Positions 1-11,254 are shown, counted from the first letter of the stretch. The stretch is 64,000 nucleotides of DNA from Symsagittifera roscoffensis (GCF_963678635.1 NC_087065.1:68574956-68638955); one strand, 5' to 3'. Numbers and translations are program-made. Notes: a model not told the origin generated them from the sequence alone.

Positions 1-722
1 CAGCTTAAAGGCTACTACCAAAATATCCCCCACTCTAGAAAATAAGAACGTCCCCATACTTAGGTCTCAAAATACCCAAAATACGCGAACGCCGTTAAAA
101 ACAGGGTCGGAACAATCCGTTAAGTTACTTTTTATTGGACAGTGGAACTTTGATCCATTTCAGATGGATCAACCTAAAACTCGCCTTATCTCAACATAAC
201 AATCATAAAACACACTCGAGAAATTTAAATTGGGGACTCACATGTTGATGTACTCGAGTACAGGGAGCAACTCAAGAACTAGGTAATATAACTAAATAAA
301 TTTGATACTGGTCAGTTTTGGTAACAGAAGTAAGTTCTGGCTCTAGAATTTGAGTTTTTGTATGAACCATTGGGACACTCAAGCTGTCCACCTTTCCATC
401 GAAGGTTCACTCTAGTTCGTTCCGAATAGTCGTTCTTTCTTCTATTTATCGTCTCGCCTCCTATTTCGGGATAAGACAGCTCTACTCGTGTCCTATTTTA
501 TATCTGGAAATTGCGAATAGCGATTTCCCGCTGTTTTTCTTGAGTAATTTCCCGCATTTGTAAATTCGGATGTTCTGATTTTTCACCTTGTGTTTTCAGT
601 TGGTACGAGAAAACTGAGCATGACAGGCTCCATTCGAAATTTTGAAAATTAAAATTCCACTCCAAAATTACGTATTTTCGTGTCTCTCAAGGTCAAACTT
701 CCAGACATGACCGACTGGCACA
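1..722 (-). repeat. 3' LTR of giant Ty3/gypsy-like element copy A (truncated by window edge)
   Basis: This stretch is a direct repeat of 25421-26159, with about half a dozen base changes and two small indels, one of them 16 bp. The element lies on the minus strand, so this is its downstream LTR. On the element strand the LTR starts TGTGCCAGTCGG at position 722, straight after a purine-rich tract. The window starts inside the LTR, so its far end and any target-site duplication cannot be seen. A polyadenylation-type hexamer AATAAA lies on the minus strand at 131-136. The small divergence from the 5' LTR points to a fairly recent insertion. Confidence 0.9.
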
Positions 723-734
723 TACTCCCCGGAC
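723..734 (-). promoter_or_regulatory. polypurine-tract-like motif next to 3' LTR, copy A
   Basis: The minus strand reads GTCCGGGGAGTA and abuts the TGTGCC start of the 3' LTR. This is where an LTR retrotransposon needs its plus-strand primer. The same tract occurs at 51011-51022 in copy B, and near-identical copies occur inside both elements. Confidence 0.6.
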
Positions 735-1154
735 TCAAAATCGATGTCCTCATTGCGTGCTGTCTCTGTCAGTGAATCCCCAGAAGCCCGAGTGTCACTC
801 AAGGTACAGTGCCAGTGGCCATTTACAGAAGTTTGCAGCAGACTTAAGTTTATCTACCTTCCAAAATTTACCACCACATAAAATTTTCACATTATCGCTA
901 AACAGCAATCAAAATATGCACACACCTGCACCTTAGGAATTCCCGCTTTTTAAGCTGGTGATTTAAAATTTCTTTTGTCCTATTCAATCAGGAAATTGTC
1001 ATGCAGCATTTTGATTTATATAATAGATCTAGCATATTAATAACAATATCTTATTTGTTAAAATTTCTTTTTCGTGAACCCAGATTTCATCCGAGTTCAC
1101 CCTCGAGCCCCCTCCATCTCAAGACTCTAGAATTTTTCCTTTTGAGCCACCGGC
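735..1154 (-). other. 3' noncoding segment of copy A
   Basis: This stretch lies between the inferred ORF3 stop (minus-strand TGA at 1155-1157) and the purine tract. It matches 50581-51010 of copy B. No open frame is conserved between the copies and I see no RNA gene. Confidence 0.7.
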
Positions 1155-3514
1155 TCACCTTGTGTTCTTCGCCCTCGAGGTACCAGATCCAGATATTTTT
1201 GGCACTGTGATCTGTTCCAATAGTGCCTCTTCGTCATCGGAGCTGATCACAATCTCCTCCCAAGCCTTCAGCTGTTCATAGGATCACATCCACTCCCTTT
1301 GCTATTGCAATCTCTTCGCTTGATTCGGTAAGCTCTTCACCTTCGACTCCCGGTTCAAACAGAAGGAATTGTGAAGACTCAGGCTTACATTCTTCGCCAG
1401 GTCCTCCTCCAGTATTGACTCCCTCGTTCTAGTATTGTCTCTGGATACTCTACCCACTCTTTTCCACCCCGTCGTGATCGCATTTCGATGGGTCAGCAGA
1501 GGTCTTTTGAAGGCATCTGGTCCTATCTCGGCCTGGAATTGTCGATATTCCTTTTGATGTTTCCTCATGTGATCCTTCGTCGCTACATATAACCAGGATT
1601 TTAACGTCGCGCGAAACCAAGGAAAGAATCTCAAGCGGCTCCACACGTGTCTGACTTCCATTGGTATGGCGAACACCTTGCATGCTGTCTCGAACAACTC
1701 AAGTCTCCTGCTGTAATCTATCGCGTGAATCGACTCTGTTGTTGGCGTCTTCGATTCTCGATACTTTGCTAAGTTTTCTTCCATCCATCGTAGAGCCAGC
1801 ATTGTGCTCACCACCAAGATGGTCACTTTTTGTTGATGCTCGGGTAGTCCCAACGACCTGATTTCTTCTAGATCCCAGATCAGGCAGAGATTGGCTTGGT
1901 CTGGGTACCACACTGTCTGCGCCAGACAGTGGCACGGACAATCCCCGTGTGTGAGGTCGATGCTCCTAAGATTGCGTTCTCCCGAGGCTTCTAGGAGAGG
2001 CTCAAGTTCCATCATCTTCTCGTGTATCACGTCGACTTCTTCCAAGTTTGGGGCACTTACCATGGGTTTCCCAATCACGTTTTGTCTCTCGAGGTCACTT
2101 GTATTTTCGCTCTCCAAGCCTAGAAGTCCTTCACCCCAGATTTCACTCAAGTCGTCCCTTTGTTCTTTAGGCACTGTTCCTCGGATCTTCGTCAACAGCT
2201 TGTGTGATTGATGTGACATCCGAGCCAGTCTTACACATTTGGGCACTGAGAAGGCTTTGTCTATCAATACCCTCTGGCTGGATACTTCTACCATCGCCAT
2301 GTGCAATGGATAGTGGCTGCCACATAGGTTGGCCATCACTGACCCCACTAGGGAGTTCGCATTTAGAGGCAGTCCATAGGCTTCGCTCATGGGAAATCCC
2401 ATCTCCGCTTCGAGTCCAACCTTCCAACTCTTGATGTGTTTCTGGGTTACCTGCAACACTCGGGGCCATGACTCCACGCTCAACGCGGTCACCAAGTGGT
2501 GTTCTGACTCTAGCCTCTCCAGTGACTGGAGACTACACATTCTCGAGAAGAACCCCAGAGCTGTTGCTAGGTTCACAGTGGTACTCGCGTAACACTCAGC
2601 CACTATCTGTATCTCACTTTTCTCCCTTTCGGTGATATCTTCAAACCAGGTGACCAGGTCTTTTTTCTGGAAAGACTGTATCCTGATGCACGATCGTCCA
2701 TCACAGGTGTGCTCGCCATTCCCACACGTCGAGTCAAGACAACTGCCCGGCTCCATCTTCTTTACCGACCCTGTTCCGCTCGTCATCTCACTTGACTCCT
2801 TCATCTGAGGCAGGATCAGTCTATGTACTATACTCAAGGTCGCTAAATCTTCATCCTCTGTCGGCGCCAATCTCACTCGCTCAGTGACTTCCTCGATCAG
2901 GCTCGCATGGGGATGTGGACACCAAGAGGGCCTGAGCAACTTCCACACCACTCCCAAATTCGTGGTCAACGTGCCGTTCCCGTTACCCATTCTTAGTTCT
3001 ACTCTTTTACTTGATCGTGGCACACTTATTACTTCCGGTGTTCTCTCGAGAATCAAACCCAGACTAGGTCTCTCTCTTTCCACAGGGTCTATTTCCATTA
3101 TCCTATCTATCCAGAACTTCAGCAACTCCGCCACCTCATAGTTTCTGTGGGCACCTCCAGCTTCTAAGTCTAGGAAAGGGTTGTATGCCATCCCCATCAC
3201 TCCAGACACATACTGATACTCTCCCTTCTTGTTGGGTTTCGAGTACTCTCCTGGAGGAGCCAGGTTACGGTGAACGTCGTGTTTCTCCTCGAACTTATTG
3301 TTGTAGAATCTCCGTATCTCATCTAACTTCCTGTGGCTCTCCAGAGATTGCCTAGAACCATCTTCCTTTTCTATCCCAGTACTCTGGTACACATTCAAGA
3401 TTACTGTGGAGACTCTCCTCTCCAGCGTCTTGCTTCCAATTGCTCTCTGGTGACATGCTAGGATGGTACTGTCAGTCATCATCGACATTGTCCATCTCAA
3501 GAAGCAGGTAGCAT
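1155..3514 (-). pseudogene. ORF3 C-terminal segment, copy A (downstream of LINE insertion)
   Basis: An open frame of about 730 codons runs from 3502 to 1302 and is the continuation of the frame ending at 7290 beyond the LINE. At 1302-1304 a TAG replaces a Glu codon seen in copy B; the shared frame then runs to 1155. There is a Cys-rich patch near 2680-2750 (CGNGEHTCDGRSC) and another with CPCHC near 1930. No family is recognised. The matching copy B region is 47350-50580. It is the tail of a giant protein rather than a gene of its own: the first Met lies just inside the LINE target site and no separate start is shared with copy B. The function is unknown. Confidence 0.7.
3503..3514. repeat. 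target-site duplication of LINE (3' side)
   Basis: AGCAGGTAGCAT is repeated perfectly at 7290-7301. Copy B has a single related site near 47350, so this is a true empty-site comparison. Confidence 0.93.
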
Positions 3515-6500
3515 GTTGTTGTTGTTGTTAGCCCACGCGGGTCGGGTTGGGCTCTTCTGTCTCCAGGTCAAGGAACTTAGCAACCTCTACCGGCCGAAGC
3601 CACAGGTCTGCTGGGGTGAGTGGGGAGGGGTTTTGGGAGCAGTTGAAAAGGTGACATGTTGTGTGGGGGGCAAGGGAACAGGTTGGGCAAAGGTGGGAGA
3701 TGGAGCTGTCGAGGCGGGATAGGTAAGTGTTAAGGAGCCGGCTGTAGCCAGACCGGAGTTGGGAGAGCTTACAGCGCGTGGGACGTGGGAGAGATTTTTC
3801 AGAGGGGTCAATCTTTGGGGGAGGGATACAAATAACTTTAGACGGAGGGGTTTCGGCTAGGAACTTGGTTACAAGGGAGGTATGGTTGTCTTTTAAAATT
3901 GGTTTGTAGTAGTTAAAAATAAAAGTGGAGACTTCGTCTCGGTCGTCCAGAACTAGAGGGTGGTTTGCGTAGACTGAAAAGTCGGTTAAAATTTTCTGGA
4001 TGTCTTCTTTGAAGCAGCTTATAATTGAGGGGCGAAGTAGACGGGGAGGAGGGGGATGTGAATGTATAAAATTAATGGGATGGTGGGAACGATAGGTAGA
4101 GATAAAAAATTGAGATGACAGAAGGGTATGGTGGTCTTTGACCGTTAGGATTTCAGATTCACTGTGCAGGTGGGCAGTTGAACTCATTAGATTTGATCCA
4201 GTAACAACGCGAAGGGATTGGTTTTGGGCAACCTGCAGGCAATTTATGGAGGTGTTACTTGATGCGTGGGACCATGCGGGGGCTGCATAGTCAAGTATGG
4301 GGCGAATTAAAGCTTTAAAAGTTAGGAGGAGGGTTTCTTTGGAGTGACCCCAGGTTGATCCTGCTAATGCCTTCAGGATTCCGATCCTGCGTCTGGCCTT
4401 TTCAGCGGATTGTTTGCAGTGAGTGGCAAAACAAAGTGTTGGATCAAATGTCACCCCTAAGATTGTTGGATTTTTGTTTAGGGGTAGCGCCTCGTTATTT
4501 AAAAGAACACTAGGTGTTTTATTAAATTCTTTGTTATAAGAGGAGAAAAGTGTAACTGATCCTTTAGAGGACGCGAAACTTAGTTTGCGTGAGGTGAAAA
4601 AATCGTAGAGCCTTTTTAGGTAGCTATTGAGGGAGTTTGAGGCGATATCAATATTGGAACTGCTTGCGAAGGGGTGGAAATCGTCTGCATACGAAACAAG
4701 GTTTACATTATCGGGAGGTGGCGGTGCATCATGGACATAAAAATTGAAGAGTGTGGGTGATAAAACAGAACCTTGGGGTACGCCACAGTGGATTATTCGA
4801 TGGGGGGATGTGTGTTCACGGAATGAGGTGGCAGCCTGTCGACCATTAAGGTAATTACTTAGCCAGCGGACTAGACTTCTTGGGAGGGGAGTGTCATGAA
4901 CGAGTTCCACAAGTGAGCGATGACACACCATGTCGAAAGCCTTAGATAAGTCAAGTGTGGCCAGTACCGTACGTTTAGGGGGGCGATTTTGGTTAAAACC
5001 GTCTGAAATGTAAAATTCGAGAGTGGAGAGAGCTGTGGTGGTGGAGTGAAAAGGGCGGAAGCCGTGTTGGTGTTTGGCGTTGGGGAGATGTTTGGTAAAG
5101 ATGGGGTGAACGAGCCTCTCCAGAATTTTAACTGCTGGGCAGAGTAAGGATATAGGTCTGTAAGATGTTGATTGTTTAAGATCCTTATTGGGCTTTGGAA
5201 GCGGTGCAATTTTTGAATTTTTCCAAATTTGGGGGATAATGTTTTCGGACAAAGAGATATTAAAAAGGTATGTTAAGTATTGAGTAGCAAGTGGGCCGAG
5301 ATGTTTAAGATGTATATTACAGAGGCCGTCGGGACCTAGCGCTCGCGATGGTTTGCTGTCTGCAATGGCTTGTTTAGTATTTTCAGGGGTAAAAATTGGG
5401 CTGTCTGACAGTGGTAGTTTGGCAATTTTTCTTCTCGTTATACGAAGGAGTTTGTCAGAGGCGTGGGGTCTGGCATTGGTGAATTGTTTGTTAAAAGAGC
5501 TGGTAATATCACGAGGTGAGTGTATGGGTTTAGAACCAAAAGTAATGGGGTGTCTTCCTGCCACGGGCTTAGATCCATTTAAGGAGCGTACCACTTTCCA
5601 GAACTTTCTGGCACCAGTGCGGTAGTCGCAAGTCCGGAGGAATTCTCGCCATTTATTTTCTTTGTCCTTTGCTGTCTGTTTCATGAGTCTACAGTTCAGT
5701 TGGGATATGACTTCTGGGGGGAGATTTTGTTTTCGGCTTAAATCTCTTTCGGCGGCTAGGGCAGTGGACTCGGGGGAAAGAGAGGGAGTGAAGTGGCGAA
5801 TACGGCCAGCGGGGATGTGGTGGCGTGCTGCCCTGAGCACCAGGTCCCTCAAGAATTTCTCTCCAGCGGCAACTCCGGAAGGTGGAACCGCTGAAAAGAA
5901 ACCCTCCTCAATTTCCTCTGTGAATTTGATCCAATCTGCTTTTAAAAAATTTACAAAAGTCCTTTTAGGCGAAAAATTTATAAAATCATCCAAGGGTAGT
6001 TCTAGAAGAATGGGTAGGTGATCTGATCCTAGAGATTTAATTGGGGTCCATGATGTGGAGAGTAAGAGCGATTGGGATGCGAGGGAAATATCTGGTGACG
6101 AGAGTTGGTTTTCTGAGTTAAAAGGGACTCTGGTTTGTGTGTCATCATTTAATGGAGCAAAGGTGGATTCGGTTATTTCATTGCTAAGTACAGAGCCGCG
6201 TTGATCTTCCTCGATGTTGGAGTTCCATAGTTGTGAATGTGCGTTGGCATCTCCGAGTACTAAGGCGTCCCCAGGTTCAAGTAGTTCGGCAAGGGACGCA
6301 GAGTAACCAGGGGGACAGCTCGAGCGAGGGGGGATGTAGAAATTATAAATACGAAGCTTGGATGAACTGGCTACCACTGATATGCCCATAGCCTCTAGTG
6401 TTCCATCGTTGTTAATATTTATTTCTTCGTATTGTATCGACTCATGTATGGCTATGAGAAGACCGCCCCCTTCTTTTTCTCGATCTTTTCTAATTAAAGT

Positions 6501-7289
6501 GTAGTGTGAGCCAAGTGAGGGGTTTCGAGATTTCTTTCTTAATTTAGTTTCTTGGAAGACAGCAATATGAATTTGATTTTGAGATAAGAAAGCAGCAATT
6601 TCGGGTGCTTTTCCGGAGATACCGTTGCAATTAAATTGAAGGATTTTTAAAAGGCCTTTGGCAGGGTGTGGTGAACTATTTACATTATTAACAGCAGTAT
6701 GATTAAAATGGTTGTTTGAACTTGAGTTATTTACACTATTTACACGATTACGATTTGCGCGATTTTGGGAGGAGGAATTATTATTCGAGGAGGTGGGAAG
6801 GGTGGGAGGGGGAGGGGGGTTAGGGAGGTGGGGTTGGGGGGCGGTTAGGGAAGTTGAACAAGTTTGGGAGTTGGGGGTGGTCAAGTTAGAGGACCTGGTG
6901 CCTGGGGGAGGTAAAATGTAGGTAGAGGTACAGGTAGGGCAATAGTAGTCAAGGTGGTGTTGGTTAAGGTGGGTAAGACCACTACATTTAAGGTGAATGT
7001 AACCACAGATGTGGCACCAGACGCTGGGCTGGGTGCGTTTGATGCGGAAAGAGCAAGGGGAGCAAAAGTAAGGCCCTGGACCAGGGTTTGGATTAATGCC
7101 GGAGCGGAGTAGTAGTATAAGGATGAGCAGACGGAGCAGCCTGGCCGGCTTCAGACGCTCCGTAACCGAAAACCCGGAGACTTCGGAGCTTCTCCCGACC
7201 CAATGGGAGGGGGGGCTTGACGCCATTTGCATCTTGGTGGGGCCCAAGATGTCGGATCCACCACTGGAAGGCGGCGTCGTCTGGATCCT
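3515..7289 (-). mobile_element. APE-type LINE inserted in ORF3 of copy A
   Basis: This 3775-bp insertion is flanked by a perfect 12-bp duplication and is absent from the matching place in copy B. On the minus strand its 3' end is a short (AAC)n tail at 3515-3529, directly behind the stop codon. The single long frame encodes a PHD finger, an apurinic endonuclease-like domain and reverse transcriptase, as in CR1/Jockey-group LINEs. The perfect duplication and open frame suggest a recent insertion. The 5' end may be slightly truncated. Confidence 0.93.
3528..7232 (-). CDS. LINE polyprotein: 2A-like peptide, PHD finger, APE endonuclease, reverse transcriptase
   Basis: The uninterrupted frame gives about 1234 aa from the first Met inside the element (7232). 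An ATG at 7301 is in frame but belongs to the target-site duplication. Counted from 7301: a hydrophobic Leu/Ile stretch ends in a 2A-like GINPNPGP at 68-75. A C4HC3 PHD-type finger follows (C80, C83, C96, C99, H103, C106, C121, C124), then a Ser/Asn/Pro-rich linker. An exonuclease-endonuclease-phosphatase domain starts near 218 (QFNCNG, QETK with E251) and includes a later GSDHLP motif. The RT has SYRPISLL and YADD near residue 870. A Cys/His motif (CPTC...HTTCH...C) lies near the C-terminus. The protein would make and use the target-primed nick. The stop TAA runs straight into the (AAC)n tail. It looks intact and may be functional. Confidence 0.92.
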   Translation of the reverse strand: MQMASSPPSHWVGRSSEVSGFSVTERLKPARLLRLLILILLLRSGINPNPGPGPYFCSPCSFRIKRTQPSVWCHICGYIHLKCSGLTHLNQHHLDYYCPTCTSTYILPPPGTRSSNLTTPNSQTCSTSLTAPQPHLPNPPPPPTLPTSSNNNSSSQNRANRNRVNSVNNSSSNNHFNHTAVNNVNSSPHPAKGLLKILQFNCNGISGKAPEIAAFLSQNQIHIAVFQETKLRKKSRNPSLGSHYTLIRKDREKEGGGLLIAIHESIQYEEININNDGTLEAMGISVVASSSKLRIYNFYIPPRSSCPPGYSASLAELLEPGDALVLGDANAHSQLWNSNIEEDQRGSVLSNEITESTFAPLNDDTQTRVPFNSENQLSSPDISLASQSLLLSTSWTPIKSLGSDHLPILLELPLDDFINFSPKRTFVNFLKADWIKFTEEIEEGFFSAVPPSGVAAGEKFLRDLVLRAARHHIPAGRIRHFTPSLSPESTALAAERDLSRKQNLPPEVISQLNCRLMKQTAKDKENKWREFLRTCDYRTGARKFWKVVRSLNGSKPVAGRHPITFGSKPIHSPRDITSSFNKQFTNARPHASDKLLRITRRKIAKLPLSDSPIFTPENTKQAIADSKPSRALGPDGLCNIHLKHLGPLATQYLTYLFNISLSENIIPQIWKNSKIAPLPKPNKDLKQSTSYRPISLLCPAVKILERLVHPIFTKHLPNAKHQHGFRPFHSTTTALSTLEFYISDGFNQNRPPKRTVLATLDLSKAFDMVCHRSLVELVHDTPLPRSLVRWLSNYLNGRQAATSFREHTSPHRIIHCGVPQGSVLSPTLFNFYVHDAPPPPDNVNLVSYADDFHPFASSSNIDIASNSLNSYLKRLYDFFTSRKLSFASSKGSVTLFSSYNKEFNKTPSVLLNNEALPLNKNPTILGVTFDPTLCFATHCKQSAEKARRRIGILKALAGSTWGHSKETLLLTFKALIRPILDYAAPAWSHASSNTSINCLQVAQNQSLRVVTGSNLMSSTAHLHSESEILTVKDHHTLLSSQFFISTYRSHHPINFIHSHPPPPRLLRPSIISCFKEDIQKILTDFSVYANHPLVLDDRDEVSTFIFNYYKPILKDNHTSLVTKFLAETPPSKVICIPPPKIDPSEKSLPRPTRCKLSQLRSGYSRLLNTYLSRLDSSISHLCPTCSLAPHTTCHLFNCSQNPSPLTPADLWLRPVEVAKFLDLETEEPNPTRVG

Positions 7290-7301
7290 AGCAGGTAGCA
7301 T
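7290..7301. repeat. target-site duplication of LINE (5' side)
   Basis: Perfect copy of the 12-mer at 3503-3514. It supplies an in-frame ATG to the LINE reading frame. Confidence 0.93.
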
Positions 7302-8820
7302 CCTTCCTCCTTGCCAGGCTCAAGCCTGAGTTGTCCCTAGCAACATGCTGCATCAGCATTCGATATACCTCTAGGTTCTTGCCTCCCAACTTCAACTTGT
7401 CGTACGAAGTTAGTGTCTCTAACTCTATTCCCAACAGGCTCCACACAAACATCAGTTGTCCTGCGGTCCTAATAAAGGGATTCGCCATCAACGGCGATGC
7501 CGATGATGATGTTCTCATCGCTTCTTCAAAATGATCCTTTAACAAGCTCTGCCAAGTTCTCTTCAGCTGGCTCCCCAATTCTAATTTATTGATACCAGCC
7601 TTCTGCTGGGTAGCCCAGTTGCGTCGTTTGCGTGACACTCCACTGTCGAGCTTCTTCAGGCAGTCTTCCAATTCCTGCAATGTTTCCAGGGCCACCCACC
7701 ACGGTCGGGCGGTGTTCCTCGTTTTATTTTTCTCAAGAGGATCGCTAGTCACTTGCTTCCCGGTAGCATGGTGCTCATTTGAGACCCATTCATTACCGAC
7801 GTCCACTTCCCAGGTCTGCCCGCTCGTTGAACCTCGTTTCATTTTTATCCTCTGAGGTTTGAAGTCTTCTTCCGTTGCTGAACTGGTGGGGATCTCCATC
7901 TCCTTTTCTACATCGAGCAGTTTCCTCGGCTCGTAGCTACTCTTGTAGGCTGCTGTCTTCCATCGTGCCAGAACCATGGGGGCCGTCTCTCTCAAGTTCT
8001 TCTCCGAGGAGGCATCCGCCGAAGGACTTCCCAATCCCTCCACGTCTCTCTTCCTCTTGCGAGACCTCACGTCTTTACTCGGGGGCGTTGTCGTTACCAT
8101 CACTGATTCGACTTCCTTGTCTCCCCCCAACCCTTCCAACTCTTGCCTCCCCCCTGCTCGAGCCTTAAGGATATTAGTACTTTCAATTATATTACTAGTT
8201 CCGACCTTATCCCCCTTTACATGTTCAATTATTTTATCGTCAGTTTTTTGTTTCGGAGTAGAGCTGTCTTTACATTTGTCTTCTCTGGTCTTTCGTGGTG
8301 CCTTCCTCAACTCGACCATCTTGCTCAGCAGCTCTTCTCTAACTTTCTCCTCCAGACCTGTCCCCACCAGGATAGGTCCTCCGAACTTCACCACCGTGTC
8401 CCACAGCTCCTCCTTGAAATCGTCCAATGTGGTGTCGTCGTCCACTTCTCGATTAAAATCGCTCAAGAATTTTCGCCAAGTATCCGCATCCAGGGTACCT
8501 AGGAAGGCATCCCTGTTTCCCTCGAAGGTGTTTTTCTCCCTTTTGTCCGCACTCAAGAAGATCATTCCCATGTTGGGATTCTCACTTGTCAGTGGCAACT
8601 CTAGGTTCTTGCGAGGAGATGAGGTCAAAGGTGGCGTGGGGGTGTCTGCCCAATTTTCTCCACTCAGATCTTTCAACAGCTCTTGCGTGGTGAACTCTTC
8701 CTCTGATGGCTTCTGCTCCGGGGTATTTCCCACCTCCATATCCTCTCCTGCCTCGCTGAGAGTCTCATCCATGCTCTCCTCCCCCGATTCTGCTTCTATT
8801 CTCTCAAGAATCCTTCTGAA
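7302..8820 (-). pseudogene. ORF3 segment upstream of the LINE, copy A (unknown, charged)
   Basis: A frame of 494 codons runs from 8772 into the LINE site. It is in phase with the frame above it, separated only by a TGA at 8821-8823 where copy B has an Arg codon. The first half is acidic and Lys-rich, with a basic RKRKR-type cluster near 8070 that could be a nuclear signal. The second half resembles 46958-47360 of copy B. No domain is recognised. It is part of the long ORF3 polyprotein, now cut by the LINE. Confidence 0.7.
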
Positions 8821-10608
8821 TCAATCCTCTACGGGACCACTCCTTTTATCCCCAGGGGTATCCACTGATAGGGGTGCTGGCGTAGCTGGACCCGTTTCCT
8901 TGTACTCTGTCAGGGCCACATGCAATGGGCCTGCTGCATCCAGCTTTTTTTCTTCCTGATTCCTTTCCACCTGCTCTAGTCCGTAAGGTGCCCGGTATCT
9001 CCTTGTGGCAAACAGCACCTCGTCTGCTTTCAGTGCGATATGCCCTTCATTCACTATCATCCTGCCATCGTCCCACACCGGCAACTGGTTCTCTAGACCT
9101 GCCCGCTCAAGTGTTCTCAAGGCATCTCGCACCTCGAATTTCGGGGGCATCGACCCTCTCATTTTCTTGGCTTGAGTTGTCCATGAATTTATCTTCGCAT
9201 CGCTGGTGTGAAAATAAATCGCTGCAGTGTAGCCGATGAAGAGAGGATCCCAGCCGTCGATGAACTCCTTCTGCTGTTCTTCGGTTGCTGCTCTTGCGAA
9301 AAGGGATGGGACCACCAGGGAGCTGTTCATCCCCAGGGTCAGTCTCCTCACTGTCGGGAATTCGGGAATGCTTGCTGGCAGGACTTCCTTCTCCAATGTC
9401 GCTTCGAACTCCCTCTTCACCAGCTCGAAGCTCTTCTTCCATGCGGGAGTTCTCAAGATCTCTTGCCCACTTGCTGTCAGGGGGTTTAGGTTCCAGAACT
9501 TGGGATAAGTTTCGATGGGGCCTTCGCGCTTGCCTCCCATCCTGCACTGCAGTTGTCCTCGAAAACTGTATGCCACCAACTCCGGATCCTTCACCTTTCC
9601 GAAGAGCACCGTGTTGCTCATTTGCGCCCTTAGCACCTCCTGTTGACACCAATTAAGTGTCGTTCCATCTAGTATGCTTATGAGGCTCACGTGGGTCACT
9701 GATTGTCGATAAGCTTTCACCAGAGGATCTGGAAACGCGAACGTGACTGCCGGTCCATAGATACAGGTTACGACTTCCTTTAGCCCCCGGATCATCCCCA
9801 TGGGGTCCGAACTCATGGCCAGGCATAGATCCGTCAAAAGAGGCATGCCCCCATTCACTTTCCTCCACTCTTCTCTTGTCTTCGGGCTCTTTTCTTCTCC
9901 AGTTAGGTGCCGGTTCTGCATCAGTAGGTACTGTACCAGCAGCGTCTTTAGCCCGGCAGCACACTTATACGAGTAGGTGTCAATGCTCGAGTGTGCTCTC
10001 CCCATCGACAGAGGCTCTCCGTATTTCATCAGTCGGTGAAATGACTCCAGTTCCCCGTGGGTTAGAAGCACCAACGTCAAGTATCCGTCTATCCGGAGGG
10101 TGTCCACGCCCCGACTGAACATGTATGCTGGGCCCATATTAAACAGGTACCTTGGGTAAACCAAGTACAGTGCCAGCAACAGACTGATGGGCATATTCAA
10201 CACTTCCTGTATGAAGGCTTTAAAGATGGTATCTTTCGCGCTATACACTCCGGCCAGGAACTCCCTTCCCCAACAAGGACTCAAGAACTCAAGAATTTCG
10301 TGATCCCTCCTCGTCCTCAGCTCACCCCTTGCGTGCTCCCTCCAGAATCCTCCAATCCTGACTTCGTTGGCTGCCGTGACGAACCTGCCAACCGTCATTT
10401 CCCTCTTTTCAGCCACTCCCAGCTGCTCCTCAAGAAAATCCCAGATCTGCTTCACCAGAAGCGGAGCATCTTCTCTTGTCTTCTCCGTGGCGTTTTCCAG
10501 CCTTGGTGTCAGGAAGGGCCACCTGCCTCCCTCTTGTGTCAGTCGATACACCATTGACTCCAGCTGCTTCTCTGATGCTGCCACGTTCTTCCTCTCGTTG
10601 CTCGGCCC
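8821..10608 (-). pseudogene. ORF3 central segment, copy A (unknown, ~590 codons open)
   Basis: An open frame runs from 10608 to 8821. It is in phase with the segments on either side: a TGA at 10609-10611 interrupts upstream where copy B reads through, and another TGA at 8821-8823 interrupts downstream. The protein is globular in composition, with a hydrophobic patch around 10140-10200 (PISLLLALYLVYPRYLF). Copy B carries the same region at 44090-45850 with more damage. I recognise no family. Conservation of the frame between two diverged copies shows that it was coding. Confidence 0.75.
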
Positions 10609-11253
10609 TCAAGATTTACTGGTGGAGCTTGTGATGGTCACCTCCATGTTTCGAAACCACAGACTGGCCGTCAGGTGAGCCACCACTGGATGATCGTCCC
10701 CTATAATCGGACTGAGCTTGAGTTGCCTAGCAAAGTTAGATATCTCCAGCAAGAGGACCTCGTCCAACACGATGAGGATGTTTGCCAACTCGTGAAAAAC
10801 CCTCAACGCGTGGGACACATCCGCCCACGTTGCCGCAAGCTCTGACCTACGAAGTCTCAAGTTTGTAGGTTCCAGTTCCCGATTGGGAGCTGCCATCAAA
10901 ATACGCCATCCATTCCCTTCTGCTATCAAGATCAAGATTGCATACATAAATGGTAGAGCGGGAGGCATGCTCGCGTAGCTGGGGGACTTCGTGAACGCCA
11001 CTTTCGTCTTGGAGCCAAATCGTGAGGCAACGTTCTCTTGTACTTCATTCATGGCTGCAAATAATGTCTGCATGGCTTCCCAGATCTTCTTCGGCGTAGG
11101 TTCATCACCCTTGAGCTGCTCAAGAAACCCCGTCGCATGCAAGTGATCGTTCATCCCTGCCACCACCAGGGTTAACATCTGGTTCAGCTCCGCTCCCGGC
11201 AATGAGTATATCAGAGTTTCCGGCCAAAAAAAATTTGGGAGACGTTCCCTCAA
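10609..11253 (-). pseudogene. ORF3 segment with second SGNH-like domain, copy A
   Basis: The open frame of about 214 codons includes the GAELNQM and AGMNDH motifs, which fit blocks II and III of an SGNH hydrolase. The first block (AGSDF) lies in the neighbouring frame near 11255-11275, because an extra T in a run of T near 11230 shifts the frame. A 45-bp deletion just before AGMND removes residues that copy B keeps. No clear block V (DxxH) is visible, so activity is doubtful even in the ancestor. It is part of ORF3. Confidence 0.6.
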
Positions 11254-11254
11254 A

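Noticed and set aside
7233-7301. ATG at 7301 as the LINE start
   Set aside because: It lies in the target-site duplication, so it belongs to the host site; the first Met within the element is at 7232.
7302-8959. Long plus-strand frames opposite ORF3 (for example 7976-8959)
   Set aside because: They are antisense shadows of the ORF3 frame, Ser-rich and not conserved as proteins in copy B.
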